DNA from: Sphingomonas sp. AX6
GTDB taxonomy: Bacteria > Pseudomonadota > Alphaproteobacteria > Sphingomonadales > Sphingomonadaceae
Length of the DNA: 64,000 nucleotides
Reading direction: 5' to 3'
Assembly (NCBI RefSeq): GCF_902506605.1
Contig: NZ_LR733979.1
Span: 2,216,008-2,280,007 of the forward strand
In this document: one piece after another, positions 18,411 to 28,393 of the stretch
How positions within the stretch are numbered: the stretch's first letter is position 1
Layout of the letters: every line of letters begins with the position of its first letter
The notes under the pieces: model-generated
Told to the model about the DNA's origin: nothing
Seen by the model: the letters and a program-made list of their open reading frames with translations, nothing else
Database searches by the model: none
Position numbers and translations under genes: made by a program

Positions 18411-18446
18411 GTCGTTCCGTTATTGATAAAATGACGAAACGTTATT
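18411..18446 (+). promoter_or_regulatory. Candidate operator/promoter of the toxin-antitoxin pair
   Basis: CGTTATT (18418-18424) and AATGACG (18430-18436) form a near-perfect inverted repeat with a 5-nt spacer. A further direct copy of CGTTATT lies at 18440-18446. TTGATA within it could be a -35 element. Such repeats immediately before an HTH-antitoxin operon are typical autoregulatory sites; binding is inferred. Confidence 0.5.
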
Positions 18447-18450
18447 AAGC

Positions 18451-18705
18451 TTGTCTCGTGAGGTGACCTTCACGCGTGTAGCGGCAAAGGCGCTGATGCG
18501 GATGCTTGTCAATCAGGCGAGCCGTATCCGGGCCAAGATCGACCAATATGCAGATGCGCCGGAAAGCCTTGCCAACAATGTGACGCAGCTCGTCGGTTCG
18601 GACCGGTTGCGCCTCAGGGTCGGCGATTGGCGCGTCATCATGACTGCCGATCTGGTCGTCGTTGCGGTGATCGATATCGGTCCGCGCGGTGGGATTTACG
18701 GGTGA
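18451..18705 (+). CDS. RelE/ParE-family toxin of a type II toxin-antitoxin system
   Basis: An 84-aa basic protein. A TTG start at 18451 is accepted because homologues begin with a REVTFTRxAAKAL-like sequence; no better start exists. The C-terminal half DRLRLRVGDWRVIMTADLVVVAVIDIGPRGG is the conserved RelE fold core with strand-rich RLRVGDWR. RelE-type toxins cut mRNA in the ribosomal A site, while ParE relatives poison gyrase; sequence alone does not decide. It is encoded before the antitoxin with a 7-nt gap, the order typical of RelE/HigB-HTH modules. Confidence 0.85.
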   Translation: MSREVTFTRVAAKALMRMLVNQASRIRAKIDQYADAPESLANNVTQLVGSDRLRLRVGDWRVIMTADLVVVAVIDIGPRGGIYG

Positions 18706-18712
18706 TGAAACC

Positions 18713-19111
18713 ATGAACTATCGACCGCAATCCTTCGACGCCCCCGACGGCACGCCGCTGGTCGTCATCACCCGCGCCGAATACGACCGGCTGATCGCGG
18801 CGGCGCTGGACGAGGACGTGCGCGACAACCTGATCGCCGATCGTGCGCTGGCAGAAGGCGATACGCGATATCCGGCGGCGGTCGTCGATGCGATGTTGGA
18901 GGGCAACTCGCCGGTCGCCGCTTGGCGAAAATTCCGGGGCCTGACGCAATCCGATCTCGCGACGCTTGCCGGTGTAACCCAAGCCGCCATCTCGCGCATC
19001 GAATCGGGGGGCTCCGATGGCACGCGCAATGGCAGCATGGAGACGCGACGCTCGATTGCGCGCGCCCTAGGCGTCGGCCTCGAAGCGATCGAACCGCTCG
19101 ACCGCGATTGA
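18713..19111 (+). CDS. HTH (Xre-type) antitoxin partner
   Basis: A 132-aa protein. The N-terminal segment GTPLVVITRAEYDRLIAAALDED resembles the neutralising region of antitoxins that follow RelE-like toxins. The C-terminal Xre HTH is clear: RGLTQSDLATLAGVTQAAIS followed by RIESG, then the conserved IARALGVGLEAIEPL ending. It begins 7 nt after the toxin stop, preceded by GGTGATGAAA. It probably binds the repeats at 18411-18446 as a toxin-antitoxin complex. An imperfect G/C-rich hairpin without a T-run follows at about 19115-19150. Confidence 0.87.
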   Translation: MNYRPQSFDAPDGTPLVVITRAEYDRLIAAALDEDVRDNLIADRALAEGDTRYPAAVVDAMLEGNSPVAAWRKFRGLTQSDLATLAGVTQAAISRIESGGSDGTRNGSMETRRSIARALGVGLEAIEPLDRD

Positions 19112-19155
19112 GGAAGGGGCGGGAGCGACGTCTTGCCTCCCCCGCCCGATGCCTC

Positions 19156-21528
19156 TTACCGGTTCCCGAACCGCATCGTCGCGGTCAGGCCGTAGAAGCG
19201 CGGCTCGCCGGGGATGAAGGTCGGGATGCCGAAGCCGCCGCCGGTATTGCCGGCATCGAGCAGATAATCTTCGTCGAAGGCGTTGCGGATGAAGCCTGCG
19301 ACTTCGAACGCTTCATCGGCGAAGCTGACGCCTGCGCGGGCGTTGACCAGGGTCACGGGGCCTTGCGAGATCGCGTTGTTGTTGGGCACTTCGAAGAAGA
19401 TGCGGCTGCGATGCGTGACGCTGGGCGTCGCGAAGAACCGTATTCCGTTCCCGAGCGGCGCGTCGATGGTGAAGCCTGCTGCCGCCTGCCATTCGGGTTG
19501 CAAGCGGAACCGCGCGCCGGAGAATTGCGGGGCGAAGCTGTTATCCTCGTCGATGCCGCCGTCGATATAGCCGACATTGCCGAACAGGCTCATCCAGTCG
19601 GTCGGGCGTAGCGTCACTTCGGCCTCGACCCCGAAATTGCTGGCGGTGCCCGCGCTCTGGGTGCGCGCGACGCCGTCGGAGCCGACCACCGTCACCTGAA
19701 ACCCGTCATATTTCTGGTAATAGACGCCGAGCGACCCCGAAAGGATGCCGGTCGCGCCCTTCAGCCCGACTTCGTAGTTCCAGACGGTTTCCTCGTCGAT
19801 CAGGCTGCGGTTGGGCACCGCCACCCCGCCGACGCGCGCGGCGTTGAGCGAGACGACCGGCGAGCGTCGACCCTTGGAGACGGTCGCAAAGACGTTGGTC
19901 GAGGGCGACAGGCGATAGAGGATGTTGAAGCGTGGCAACACCGCCTGATAACTGCGCTGCGTGGTGAAGGTGCGCCCGCCGGTGTCGATCTGGCCGGGGA
20001 TCAGCGATACGGCGAGGCTGGGGAGGGCAGCCAGCAATTGCGCGCGCAGCGCGGCAGGGAGCAAGCCGGGCAGGATCGGGGCGGGTGCTTCGGCATAGAA
20101 GCCCGATTTGCGCTGCTCGATCAAGAAGCGGACGCCGCCGGTGATCTCAACCGCGGGGGTCGGAATCCAGGTCGCATCGGCGAACATCGAATAGCTGTCA
20201 TTCTCGCCCTGATTTTCGAACACCGACTGGTACGGGATCTGGCTGAGCGCGCCACCCGTGATGGTGCTCGTCGCCAGCGCGGCGGTCACGACGCCGGCCG
20301 AATTGATGCAGCCGAGCGCCGGGATCGCGCGCGTCAGGCACTGGATGAAAATACCCTCTTCCGACGAAAACGGCACATTCTGCACGCCTTCTTCGACGAA
20401 CACGTTCCAGCCAAACGACGCGCGCCAATTGGGATCCGAATAGGCGAAGCGGCCTTCATGGCTGGCCTGCCAGCCGGTCGCGATCTCCGCGAATTCGAGA
20501 TACCAGGCAGCCGATCCGTCGGCGTCGAACGTCTCCAGGCTGTCGAACTCGCGATAGCCGTTGACGGTGGTGAAGGTCAGGCCCGGTGCGAATTCGTACG
20601 ATGCGGTCAGGTTGATGTCATAGACGTCGCGGTCCAGCCCGAGCTTTTCCTTGCCCAGCACGCTGGCCGAGAGCGGCGACCCGCTCAAATGCGCACGCCC
20701 GAACGGATTGCCGGGGCCGTCCTCGGTCCCCAGCGCGCGCGAGATGAACGGCGTGCCGCTGTTCCGCTGCCGGTCATAGGTGCCGATCAGGTCGACGGTG
20801 ATCGCGTCGACCGGCGTCCAGCGCAGCGATGCGCGCACGCCCAACTGGTCCTGCGCGTAGAGATCGTCCTGCACGTCCGACAGATTTTCGACATAGCCGT
20901 CTCGCGTTCGATATTCGAACGCGACGCGGCCTGCCAGCGTGTCGCTGCCCGCATTCAGGAAACCCGACACGAGCGTCTGGTCGAAATTGCCGTAGCTGCC
21001 GGTGAGCGCGCCCGAGAATCCCTCGCGCGGGCGGGCCGAGGTCAGGCTGATCGCGCCGACCGCCGATGCGGTGCCGAACAGGGTCGCCTGCGGGCCTTTG
21101 ATGACCTCGACACGCTCGAGATCGTAGATCGCCTGATAGGAGCCGCGCGAACGCGAGATATCGACACCATTATAATAGAGCGAGACGCGCGCGCCCTGCT
21201 GCGCCGATCCCGAATCGGACGTGATGCCGCGGATGACGACGCCGGGATTGTTGGCGCTCTGTTCCTGGATGTTGAGGCCGGGGATATAGTTGGACAGTTC
21301 GTCCAGATCGGACACGCCGAGTTCGGCGATCCGCTCGCCGGTGACCGCCGAAATGGTGATCGGCACGTCGACCGCGCGCTGTTCGATCTTTTGCGCGGTG
21401 ACGACAATTTCGGTGGCGTCGGCGACGCCGGTGCCTCGGTCGGTTTCCTGCGCCGCTGATTGGGCGAGGGCGGGGGCGGCAAAGGCGGTGCTGGCAAGCA
21501 AGGCGGCGGCGATCGGTGTCATTTTCAT
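19156..21528 (-). CDS. TonB-dependent outer-membrane receptor
   Basis: A 790-aa protein starting at [23 protein letters not shown], a clean Sec signal. A TonB box-like EIVVTAQK follows at about residues 40-47, then the plug domain ([43 protein letters not shown]) and a 22-strand-type barrel to the C-terminus. It imports a scarce ligand across the outer membrane using TonB-ExbBD energy. The EIVVTAQ box and [12 protein letters not shown] plug are typical of sphingomonad receptors annotated for siderophores or plant-derived organics; the ligand is unknown. It is monocistronic, with no SusD or transporter nearby. The last residue is Arg rather than the usual aromatic. Confidence 0.94.
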   Translation of the reverse strand: MKMTPIAAALLASTAFAAPALAQSAAQETDRGTGVADATEIVVTAQKIEQRAVDVPITISAVTGERIAELGVSDLDELSNYIPGLNIQEQSANNPGVVIRGITSDSGSAQQGARVSLYYNGVDISRSRGSYQAIYDLERVEVIKGPQATLFGTASAVGAISLTSARPREGFSGALTGSYGNFDQTLVSGFLNAGSDTLAGRVAFEYRTRDGYVENLSDVQDDLYAQDQLGVRASLRWTPVDAITVDLIGTYDRQRNSGTPFISRALGTEDGPGNPFGRAHLSGSPLSASVLGKEKLGLDRDVYDINLTASYEFAPGLTFTTVNGYREFDSLETFDADGSAAWYLEFAEIATGWQASHEGRFAYSDPNWRASFGWNVFVEEGVQNVPFSSEEGIFIQCLTRAIPALGCINSAGVVTAALATSTITGGALSQIPYQSVFENQGENDSYSMFADATWIPTPAVEITGGVRFLIEQRKSGFYAEAPAPILPGLLPAALRAQLLAALPSLAVSLIPGQIDTGGRTFTTQRSYQAVLPRFNILYRLSPSTNVFATVSKGRRSPVVSLNAARVGGVAVPNRSLIDEETVWNYEVGLKGATGILSGSLGVYYQKYDGFQVTVVGSDGVARTQSAGTASNFGVEAEVTLRPTDWMSLFGNVGYIDGGIDEDNSFAPQFSGARFRLQPEWQAAAGFTIDAPLGNGIRFFATPSVTHRSRIFFEVPNNNAISQGPVTLVNARAGVSFADEAFEVAGFIRNAFDEDYLLDAGNTGGGFGIPTFIPGEPRFYGLTATMRFGNR

Positions 21529-21662
21529 TGTCGTTGTCCCCGGTTCGAGTCGAACGGCCAATGCGCCGCGCAAAAGTCTGCTGCGCTGCAAAATTATTGC
21601 CAAGGCGTGACAAAGGGGGGTGCTTCCCTTTCGTGCCCGTACCCCCTATCTCGCGGCCAACG

Positions 21663-22145
21663 ATGTCCCGACCCCGCCCCCTGACCTTCGACAAAGTGAA
21701 GACCGTCGCCGAGAACCGGCGCGCGAAGTACGATTATTTCATCGATCAGGTGTTCGAAGCGGGGATTGCCTTGCACGGAACCGAGGTGAAATCGCTGCGG
21801 TTCGGCGAAGGCTCGATCGCTGAGGCCTATGCCGAGGTGCGCGACGAGGCGGTGTGGCTGGTCAATGCCAACATCCCGGAATTCAGCCACGGCAACCGCC
21901 ACAATCACGAGCCCAAGCGCCCGCGTAAACTGCTCCTTCACGTTCGCGAGATTAACAAGCTTCACGGGGCGGTCGCGCGCGAGGGGATGACGCTCGTGCC
22001 GCTGTCGATTTATTTCAACGGTCGCGGGCGGGCCAAGGTCGAACTCGCGCTGGCCAAGGGCAAGAAGGTCCATGACAAGCGCGACACGATCAAGGAACGC
22101 GACTGGAACCGCGACAAGCAGCGGCTCCTGCGCGATCGCGGCTGA
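21663..22145 (+). CDS. smpB: SsrA-binding protein SmpB
   Basis: A 160-aa protein. The start at [21 protein letters not shown] matches family N-termini. Conserved features include [36 protein letters not shown] and the basic C-terminal tail ([20 protein letters not shown]), which inserts in the decoding centre. SmpB delivers tmRNA to stalled ribosomes for trans-translation. The DUF2062 gene begins 1 nt after its stop. The tmRNA gene itself is not in this window. Confidence 0.96.
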   Translation: MSRPRPLTFDKVKTVAENRRAKYDYFIDQVFEAGIALHGTEVKSLRFGEGSIAEAYAEVRDEAVWLVNANIPEFSHGNRHNHEPKRPRKLLLHVREINKLHGAVAREGMTLVPLSIYFNGRGRAKVELALAKGKKVHDKRDTIKERDWNRDKQRLLRDRG

Positions 22146-22146
22146 A

Positions 22147-22728
22147 ATGGCGCACGACAAGCAGTTCGGGGTCCGCGTCTTTCGCTGGATCCAGCGCCAG
22201 ATGCCGACACGCGAGCAACTGGAGGGCAACCGCTTCCTGCGCCCCGTTGCGCACCGCGTGCTCGCGCCCGAACTGTGGCGCTTCACCCGGCGCAGCGTCC
22301 CGCGCGGCGTGGCGCTGGGGCTGTTCGTCGGCATCTTCCTGCTGATCCCCGGATTGCAGATCGTCGGCGCGGCGTTCGCGGCGCTGCCGTTCCGCGCCAA
22401 TGTCCCGATCGCAGCGGCAATGACCTTCCTGTCGAACCCGCTGACGACGCCCTTCATCCTCTATGCCTCGGTCTATGTCGGCAATCTGCTGCTGGGGTGG
22501 AGCGCGTCGCCGCACGGGGTGATGACGCTGATCGAATCGGGTGCGAGCCTGAGCCAATGGACCACCTGGCTGTTGTCCGAAGCGGCCCCAGCCATGATCG
22601 TCGGACTGTTGGTGATTTCCGCGATCAGCGCGTTGCTGGGATATGTCGTCGCGGTGTGGTTCTGGCGTTTCCGCATGGCCGCCAAATGGCGGCTGCGCGG
22701 GCACGGACCGATTGACCCGGCGAGTTAG
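22147..22728 (+). CDS. DUF2062 domain membrane protein
   Basis: A 193-aa protein translated directly after smpB (1-nt gap). DUF2062 features: RSVPRGVALGLFVGIFLLIPGLQ, AMTFLSNPLTTPFILYASVYVGNLLLG and a late hydrophobic helix. Three to four transmembrane segments are likely, with basic residues at the N-terminus in the cytoplasm. Some DUF2062 proteins are fused to glycosyltransferases, and solitary ones are common in proteobacteria without a known role. The conserved coupling to smpB here is positional only. Confidence 0.9.
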   Translation: MAHDKQFGVRVFRWIQRQMPTREQLEGNRFLRPVAHRVLAPELWRFTRRSVPRGVALGLFVGIFLLIPGLQIVGAAFAALPFRANVPIAAAMTFLSNPLTTPFILYASVYVGNLLLGWSASPHGVMTLIESGASLSQWTTWLLSEAAPAMIVGLLVISAISALLGYVVAVWFWRFRMAAKWRLRGHGPIDPAS

Positions 22729-22769
22729 AGGCGTAAGACAGCCCGGTTCCTTTCTTTCCGGAGTCGGTA

Positions 22770-24827
22770 ATGATGCGTCGTTCGCTTGTTCTTTCCGTTC
22801 TTTTTGCCGGGACCGCGCTCAGCGGTTGCGCGACCGTGCCGTCGGGCACCGAGACCGTGTCGGGTCCGGAAGCGCCTGCACCGCGCAGCGCGCCGGAAAT
22901 CGGCACCTTCGGCTTCGACACCGCAGGCATGAACAAGTCGGTCGCGCCCGGCACAGACTTTTATGATTTCGCCAATGGCATGTGGGACCAGAACACGCCG
23001 ATTCCTGCCGATAAGTCGAACTATGGCATGTTCACCGCGCTCGACGATCTATCGACCCAGCGTACGCGCGGCATTTTGAGCGAAGCGGCGAACGATCCCA
23101 ATTCCAAGATCGGCAACGCCTACGCCGCTTATCTCGACACCGCGACGATCGAGGGCAAGGGGCTCGCCCCGATCCAGCCCTGGCTGACACGCATCAAGTC
23201 GGTGAACGACAAGGCCGGTTATGCAGCGCTGGTCGGCGAAGCGGCGAAGAATGGCGTCGGCGGGCCAGTCTCAGCCTTTGTCGGTCTCGATGACAAGGCA
23301 CCCGACAGCTATGCGCTGCAGATGGGCCAATCGGGCCTGGGTATGCCCGACCGCGATTATTATTTGTCCACCGATGCCAAGATCGTGTCCACGCGCACGG
23401 CGTATCAGCAGCACCTGACCAACGTCATGACGCTGGCGGGCGAGGCAAACGCCTCCGCGCGTGCCAAGGCGATCGTCGATTTCGAGACCCAGATTGCGCG
23501 TGCGCACTGGACCCGTGTCGAAAGCCGCGACGCCAACAAGACCTATAACAAGATGACCGTGGCCCAGCTTCAGACGCTTGCCCCCGGCTTCGACTTTTCC
23601 CGCATGTTCCAGGCGGCGGGCGTCAACGTCGCCGACGTGATCGTCGCCCAGCCAACGGCCTTCACCGGCACGGCCAAGGCAATTGCGTCAGCTCCGATCG
23701 GCGTGCTGCGCGATCAGATGCTGGTGCGTTCGCTCGACGGGTTCGCCGATGTGCTGCCCAGCGCGTTCGACAAGGAGCAGTTCTCCTTTTACGGCACCAC
23801 GCTGGGTGGGACTCCGCAGCAGGAGGAGCGTGCTAAGCGCGCCGCAAACTTCGCGTCGAACGCCGTCGCCGACGAAGTGTCCAAGGTCTATGCGGAGAAA
23901 TATTTCCCGCCTGCAACCAAGGCACGTGCCGACGAACTGGTCCGCAACGTGACCGAGGCGATGGGGCGTCGGATCGACGGCCTCGACTGGATGGCACCCG
24001 AAACCAAGGCGAAAGCGCGCCAGAAGCTTGCCGCGTTTACTCCCAAGATCGGCTACCCCGACCAGTGGCGTGATTATTCCGATCTCCAGATGCGCCGCGA
24101 CGATGCGTTCGGCAACAATCTGCGCGCCAACAACTGGGCGTTCCAGGACAATATCAGCAAGCTTGGCGGGCCGGTGCGCAAATGGGAGTGGTTCATGACC
24201 CCCATGACCGTCAACGCCTATGCCTATCCGCCCGCGAACGAGATCGTGTTCCCGGCGGCAATCCTGCAACCGCCTTTCTTCGATCCGAACGCGGACGATG
24301 CGGTAAATTACGGCGGCATCGGTGCAGTGATCGGCCACGAGATCAGCCATCATTTCGACGATCAGGGCGCGAAGTACGACCCCACGGGCAAGCTTGCCGA
24401 CTGGTGGACCGCCGAGGACACCAAGCGCTTCAACGAACGCACCGCGCAGTTGGTGGCGCAGTATGACGCCTATGAGGGCCTGCCGGGCGTCAAGGTTCAG
24501 GGCGAATTGACGCTGGGCGAGAATATTGCCGATCTGGCCGGGCTGACCGTCGCGTGGGACGCATATCAGCATTCGCTGGATGGTCGGCAGGGGCCGGTGA
24601 TCGACGGGTTCAATGCCGAGCAGCGTTTCTATCTGGGCTGGGCGCAGGTATGGCGGCGTAAATATCGCGAGGAAAATCTGCGTCAGCGCCTGCTGACCGA
24701 TCCGCACTCGCCGTCGCGTCAGCGCGCCTGGGTCGTCCGCAATCTCGACCCCTGGTACACAGGCTTCGAGCCCAAGCCGGGCGAAACCCTGTATCTCGCG
24801 CCGAACCAGCGCGTGCGTATCTGGTAA
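22770..24827 (+). CDS. M13 family (neprilysin-like) metallopeptidase, lipoprotein
   Basis: A 685-aa protein with lipoprotein signal peptide (SVLFAGTALSGC, Cys after the lipobox). The gluzincin motif VIGHEISHHFDDQG has zinc His523 and His527 and catalytic Glu524; the third ligand lies in ENIADLAG. NAYAYPPANEIVFPAAILQPP is the M13 substrate-binding loop, and the C-terminal motif with DPHSPSR and RVWVVRN-like AWVVRN is conserved. It degrades oligopeptides, probably in the periplasm anchored to a membrane. A GGAG ribosome-binding site and a strong downstream terminator indicate a single-gene unit. Confidence 0.95.
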   Translation: MMRRSLVLSVLFAGTALSGCATVPSGTETVSGPEAPAPRSAPEIGTFGFDTAGMNKSVAPGTDFYDFANGMWDQNTPIPADKSNYGMFTALDDLSTQRTRGILSEAANDPNSKIGNAYAAYLDTATIEGKGLAPIQPWLTRIKSVNDKAGYAALVGEAAKNGVGGPVSAFVGLDDKAPDSYALQMGQSGLGMPDRDYYLSTDAKIVSTRTAYQQHLTNVMTLAGEANASARAKAIVDFETQIARAHWTRVESRDANKTYNKMTVAQLQTLAPGFDFSRMFQAAGVNVADVIVAQPTAFTGTAKAIASAPIGVLRDQMLVRSLDGFADVLPSAFDKEQFSFYGTTLGGTPQQEERAKRAANFASNAVADEVSKVYAEKYFPPATKARADELVRNVTEAMGRRIDGLDWMAPETKAKARQKLAAFTPKIGYPDQWRDYSDLQMRRDDAFGNNLRANNWAFQDNISKLGGPVRKWEWFMTPMTVNAYAYPPANEIVFPAAILQPPFFDPNADDAVNYGGIGAVIGHEISHHFDDQGAKYDPTGKLADWWTAEDTKRFNERTAQLVAQYDAYEGLPGVKVQGELTLGENIADLAGLTVAWDAYQHSLDGRQGPVIDGFNAEQRFYLGWAQVWRRKYREENLRQRLLTDPHSPSRQRAWVVRNLDPWYTGFEPKPGETLYLAPNQRVRIW

Positions 24828-24838
24828 TCGGAAAACGA

Positions 24839-24871
24839 GGCGGGCGATCCGATCGGGTCGCCCGCCTTTTT
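24839..24871 (+). terminator. Rho-independent terminator after the M13 peptidase gene
   Basis: GGCGGGCGA (24839-24847) and TCGCCCGCC (24858-24866) pair perfectly around a 10-nt loop and are followed by TTTTT. On the opposite strand the hairpin is followed by TCGTTTTCC, so it may also serve the convergent gene. Confidence 0.9.
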
Positions 24872-24872
24872 C

Positions 24873-25325
24873 CTACCGCGCGCTCAGCGTCAGTTCGCGA
24901 AGCAGCATCGACCCTTTGAGCGTTCGCATCTTTCCGCGCGCACCGCTCTCACCCATCAACTGACGCTCCGTTCTTTTCATCATCGCCTCATATTCGCGCT
25001 GTTGCCGCAATTGTTCGGCGGTGTCGTACATGCGTTCGAACTCGGTCACGAGGTAGAGGTCGGGCTCGCCATCGCGCGGGTTCATGTTGGTCAGCACGTG
25101 ATAATCGGTGATATAGCCTTTGGACTTGGCGAATTCCTGGCTCTTGCGCCACTGGCCCGCCAGAAAGTCGATATATTGCGGCTCCATCCCGTCCTCGACG
25201 TCGATCGACGCGACTTCCCAATAAGTGCCGGGGGTATAGGGCATGTCCTGTGCGCCAGCGGGCGAGGCGAGCGCGAGCAGGGCTGCCGGTGCGGCGAGCG
25301 CGAAAGTCTTCAGCACTGCAATCAT
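24873..25325 (-). CDS. Small exported protein of unknown function, possibly dabb-like fold
   Basis: A 150-aa protein from the ATG at 25325, giving the signal peptide MIAVLKTFALAAPAALLALASPAGAQ; the next upstream ATG (25346) adds 7 residues and has no better ribosome-binding site. The mature part reads as alternating strand and helix: YWEVASIDVEDGMEPQYIDF, KSKGYITDYHVLTN and EPDLYLVTEFERMYD. This is reminiscent of dimeric alpha/beta-barrel (NIPSNAP/EthD-like) domains, but I do not recognise the family. It converges with the M13 peptidase gene across a shared hairpin. Confidence 0.72.
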   Translation of the reverse strand: MIAVLKTFALAAPAALLALASPAGAQDMPYTPGTYWEVASIDVEDGMEPQYIDFLAGQWRKSQEFAKSKGYITDYHVLTNMNPRDGEPDLYLVTEFERMYDTAEQLRQQREYEAMMKRTERQLMGESGARGKMRTLKGSMLLRELTLSAR

Positions 25326-25521
25326 CCCTTCATGGAATCGCCGCATACGGGTTGCACACGGCAAGCCGAACAGACGCCAACAGGGCTGGAGCGAACGGTC
25401 GGACGACCCTTCGAGTCGCGCGTTCCACCGGGGCGTAGTTTAGCCGCCTTTTTTCGCGGTTCGTCAATGTCATGACCCGATCGGGCGTCAGGCCCGCCGG
25501 TTCGGGCAAGCGGAGCGATCC

Positions 25522-27981
25522 GTGCGCCGGAGCGTCGCGGCCGTCTTGACGAGACCTGCGCCCGGTCCCACCACCGCGGCCATGGCCACCTCCCCCGACA
25601 GCGCGCTCACGCGCCTAACCCAGACCAGCCGCCATGCGCCGATGATGATCGCGGGCAGCGCGGGACTGGCGGTGGCGCTGGCGGTGCTGCTGCTGGTCGG
25701 CGACCGTGCGGTGGCGATCGGGTTCGTCGGGGCCGGACTGCTGATCGGGGTGGGCTTTTTCCTCTATGCCCGGATCGTCGCAACCGGCCGTGACGAGCCT
25801 GCGGAGATTGACTGGTCGGTTGCCCGCGCGCTGGCGCAGGCCAGTCCCCATGCGCTGGCGGTCACCGACCGGGCCGGGCGCTTCGTGTGCGCCAACGATG
25901 CCTATGCGCGGCTGTTTCCGGGCTATCCAGCGCCGACCGGCCTGCCCGTGGGCGATACCGTCGCGACCGCGCTGGCCAGCGCAGGACGATCGGCATGGCG
26001 CGACGGCGAAGGCGAGGGGGGCAGCTTTCCGTATCAGGGTCGCACGTTGATGGCATCGGTCGCGCGAGCGGGCGACGAGATGTTGGTATGGCGGTTCGAA
26101 ACCCGCGAAACCGTGGACGTCGCGGCCGAAGTCGAGCGGCTGATCCGGACCGAGACGGGCGAGCGGCTGGGCGGGGCCGGGGTGATGGCGGTGACGCTGA
26201 CCCCCGATGGCCGCATCCGTGCCGCCAACCGCGTGTTCCGCCTGCGCGCCATGGGCCACGGCGAGGCCGCGATCGAGGGGCGCGAGTTCGGCCAGTTCCT
26301 GCGCACCGATATGCGCGGCATGGTACGCTTCGACCGCGAAGGCGAAACCGGCAATCCGCTGCGACTGCTGCAATTGCCCTTTGTCGAAGGCGATACCGCA
26401 CCGATGCTAGTCGCGCTGATCGACGATGAGGAGCCCGTCGCGGTCGCGCCCGCGCTGGGTGACAGCGCAGCGGCGCATGTTCGCGGGCTGATCTCGCTGC
26501 TTCCCGCGCCGCTCGCACTGGTCGATCGCGAGGGGCGCTTCCTGCACATGAACGAAGCGTTCTTTACCGCCGCGACGATCGATCCGCGTCGCCCGCCGCT
26601 CTATCCCGGCGACCTGGTGGTGCGCGAGGACAAGACGGCGCTCAGCGATGCGATCCGCCGCTTCGCCAATGGTGCCGCGCATACCGCCGACATGGCGATA
26701 CGGCTGAAACATCATCCCGACGACACCGTCAACGTGACCATCGCGGGCGCACGCGGGCTGGGCGAGGCGGCGGTGCTGCTGTCGATCCATGACAAGGGCG
26801 AGGAAACCCGCCTGAAACGCCAGGTCGCACAGGCCACCAAGATGCAGGCGGTCGGCCAGCTCGCAGGCGGGGTCGCACATGACTTCAACAACATCCTGAC
26901 CGCGATCATCGGGCATTGCGACCTGATGCTGATGCGTCATTCGCCCGGCGACAGCGATTATGACGACATCCAGCAAATCCGCGCCAATTCGAACCGCGCG
27001 GCCAGCCTGACTCGGCAATTGCTCGCCTTTTCGCGGCAGCAAACGCTGCGCCCGCAAGTGCTGCAATTGCCCGACGTGATTTCCGAGGTGTCGAACCTGC
27101 TCAAACGGCTGCTTGGCGAAACCGTGAAGCTGGAGGTGACGCACGGACGCGGGCTGGGCGCGGTGCGTGCCGATCCGGGGCAATTGGAGCAAGTTGTCGT
27201 CAACCTGGCGGTCAACGCGCGTGATGCGATGCTGGCGGCACACCCCAGCGGCGGCGGCACGCTGACCATCGAGACCTGTTCGCTGTCGGCGACCAGCGTC
27301 CGCGACATGGCCGACGATGTGCTGCCGGTGGGCGATTACACGACCCTGGTCGTGACCGACACCGGTACGGGGATCGCACCCGACGCGCTGCCCAAGATTT
27401 TCGAACCCTTCTACACCACCAAGGAAGTGGGCAAGGGCACCGGGCTGGGCCTGTCCACGGTTTACGGCATCGTCAAACAGTCGGGCGGGTACATCTTCGC
27501 CGAGAATATCGATGGCGGCGGGGCGCGTTTTACCATCTATTTCCCCGTTCACAGCGCGGTCGACACTCCGGTCAAGCCTGCCCTGATCGCGCGCGCGCCC
27601 AGCGGTGCTGTGTGGGGGACCGGCACGATCCTCCTTGTCGAGGACGAGGATATGGTCCGCGCGGTGGCCGAACGCGCGCTGGCGCGACAGGGTTATAGCG
27701 TCGTCACCGCCGAACATGGCGAAGCCGCGCTGGAATGGCTGGATAAAGGCACGCGCCCCGATCTGCTCGTCTCGGACGTGGTCATGCCGGTGATGGATGG
27801 CCCGACCATGGTGGCGGAGGTCCGCAAGCGCTATCCCGACCTGCCCGTGCTGTTCATGTCGGGCTATGCCGAGGAGCAATTGCGGCGCTCGATCGATCTC
27901 GACAATGTCGCGTTCCTGCCAAAACCCTTTTCGGTCCAGCAGCTTGCCGAGGCGGCACGAGATATTCTGGAAGCGAAATGA
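25522..27981 (+). CDS. cckA: CckA-type hybrid histidine kinase/response regulator
   Basis: An 819-aa protein with a GTG start at 25522 (preceded by CGGAG); an ATG at 25582 without a ribosome-binding site is the alternative. Two N-terminal transmembrane helices (about 40-85) precede PAS-like sensor domains. The kinase core has the H-box AGGVAHDFNNILTAIIGHCD, HATPase motifs (NLAVNARDAM, GTGIAPDALPKIFEPFYTTK, GKGTGLGLSTVYGIV) and a C-terminal receiver with VSDVVMPVMDGPT (Asp acceptor). In alphaproteobacteria CckA sends phosphate through ChpT to CtrA and CpdR, controlling cell cycle, division or motility. A single-domain response regulator and recA follow. Confidence 0.93.
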   Translation: MRRSVAAVLTRPAPGPTTAAMATSPDSALTRLTQTSRHAPMMIAGSAGLAVALAVLLLVGDRAVAIGFVGAGLLIGVGFFLYARIVATGRDEPAEIDWSVARALAQASPHALAVTDRAGRFVCANDAYARLFPGYPAPTGLPVGDTVATALASAGRSAWRDGEGEGGSFPYQGRTLMASVARAGDEMLVWRFETRETVDVAAEVERLIRTETGERLGGAGVMAVTLTPDGRIRAANRVFRLRAMGHGEAAIEGREFGQFLRTDMRGMVRFDREGETGNPLRLLQLPFVEGDTAPMLVALIDDEEPVAVAPALGDSAAAHVRGLISLLPAPLALVDREGRFLHMNEAFFTAATIDPRRPPLYPGDLVVREDKTALSDAIRRFANGAAHTADMAIRLKHHPDDTVNVTIAGARGLGEAAVLLSIHDKGEETRLKRQVAQATKMQAVGQLAGGVAHDFNNILTAIIGHCDLMLMRHSPGDSDYDDIQQIRANSNRAASLTRQLLAFSRQQTLRPQVLQLPDVISEVSNLLKRLLGETVKLEVTHGRGLGAVRADPGQLEQVVVNLAVNARDAMLAAHPSGGGTLTIETCSLSATSVRDMADDVLPVGDYTTLVVTDTGTGIAPDALPKIFEPFYTTKEVGKGTGLGLSTVYGIVKQSGGYIFAENIDGGGARFTIYFPVHSAVDTPVKPALIARAPSGAVWGTGTILLVEDEDMVRAVAERALARQGYSVVTAEHGEAALEWLDKGTRPDLLVSDVVMPVMDGPTMVAEVRKRYPDLPVLFMSGYAEEQLRRSIDLDNVAFLPKPFSVQQLAEAARDILEAK

Positions 27982-28022
27982 GGCTTGGCTAACCCGCTTT
28001 TGCGTGGCAGACAGCCGCTCGC

Positions 28023-28373
28023 ATGAGTACGCAACAAAATATCCTCATCGTTGAGGACGAACCCCTGATCGCCATGATGCTTGAGGATTTCATCGATATC
28101 CTTGGCCATAAGGTCGCCGGCTCGGCCGACAGCGTCGACAGCGCGCTTGCCGTGATCGAAGCGGGCGACGTCGATGCCGCGATCCTCGACGTCAATCTGC
28201 GCGGCGGCGAGCAAAGCTGGCCGATCGCCGCGAAGCTTTCAGAGGCGGGCGTGCCGTTCGTATTCGCGACCGGCGGATCGGGCGATGCGATCAACGCCGA
28301 TTACCGCGATCGCCCGACGCTCGCCAAGCCGTTCACGATGGACGCGGTCGAAAAGGCGCTGGCCGCGCTTTAG
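28023..28373 (+). CDS. Single-domain response regulator (receiver only)
   Basis: A 116-aa CheY-like receiver. The acidic pocket is VEDEP, the phospho-acceptor Asp lies in AAILDVNLRGGE, and the conserved Lys in LAKPFTMDAVEKAL. There is no output domain. It starts 41 nt after cckA, but the PheAlaThrGly (FATGGSG) segment resembles receivers from the alphaproteobacterial general stress or HWE-kinase groups, so cognate pairing with CckA should not be assumed. A short hairpin with TTTT follows at 28471-28492. Confidence 0.88.
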   Translation: MSTQQNILIVEDEPLIAMMLEDFIDILGHKVAGSADSVDSALAVIEAGDVDAAILDVNLRGGEQSWPIAAKLSEAGVPFVFATGGSGDAINADYRDRPTLAKPFTMDAVEKALAAL

Positions 28374-28393
28374 GACCGACGCGCGCAAAAAAC

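Noticed and set aside
19115..19150. Rho-independent terminator after the antitoxin gene
   Set aside because: The G/C-rich hairpin is imperfect and lacks a T-run on either strand, so I could not support it as a terminator.
26407..27879. A 490-codon minus-strand open frame opposite cckA
   Set aside because: Fully overlapped by the kinase/receiver coding sequence, whose motifs are unambiguous.
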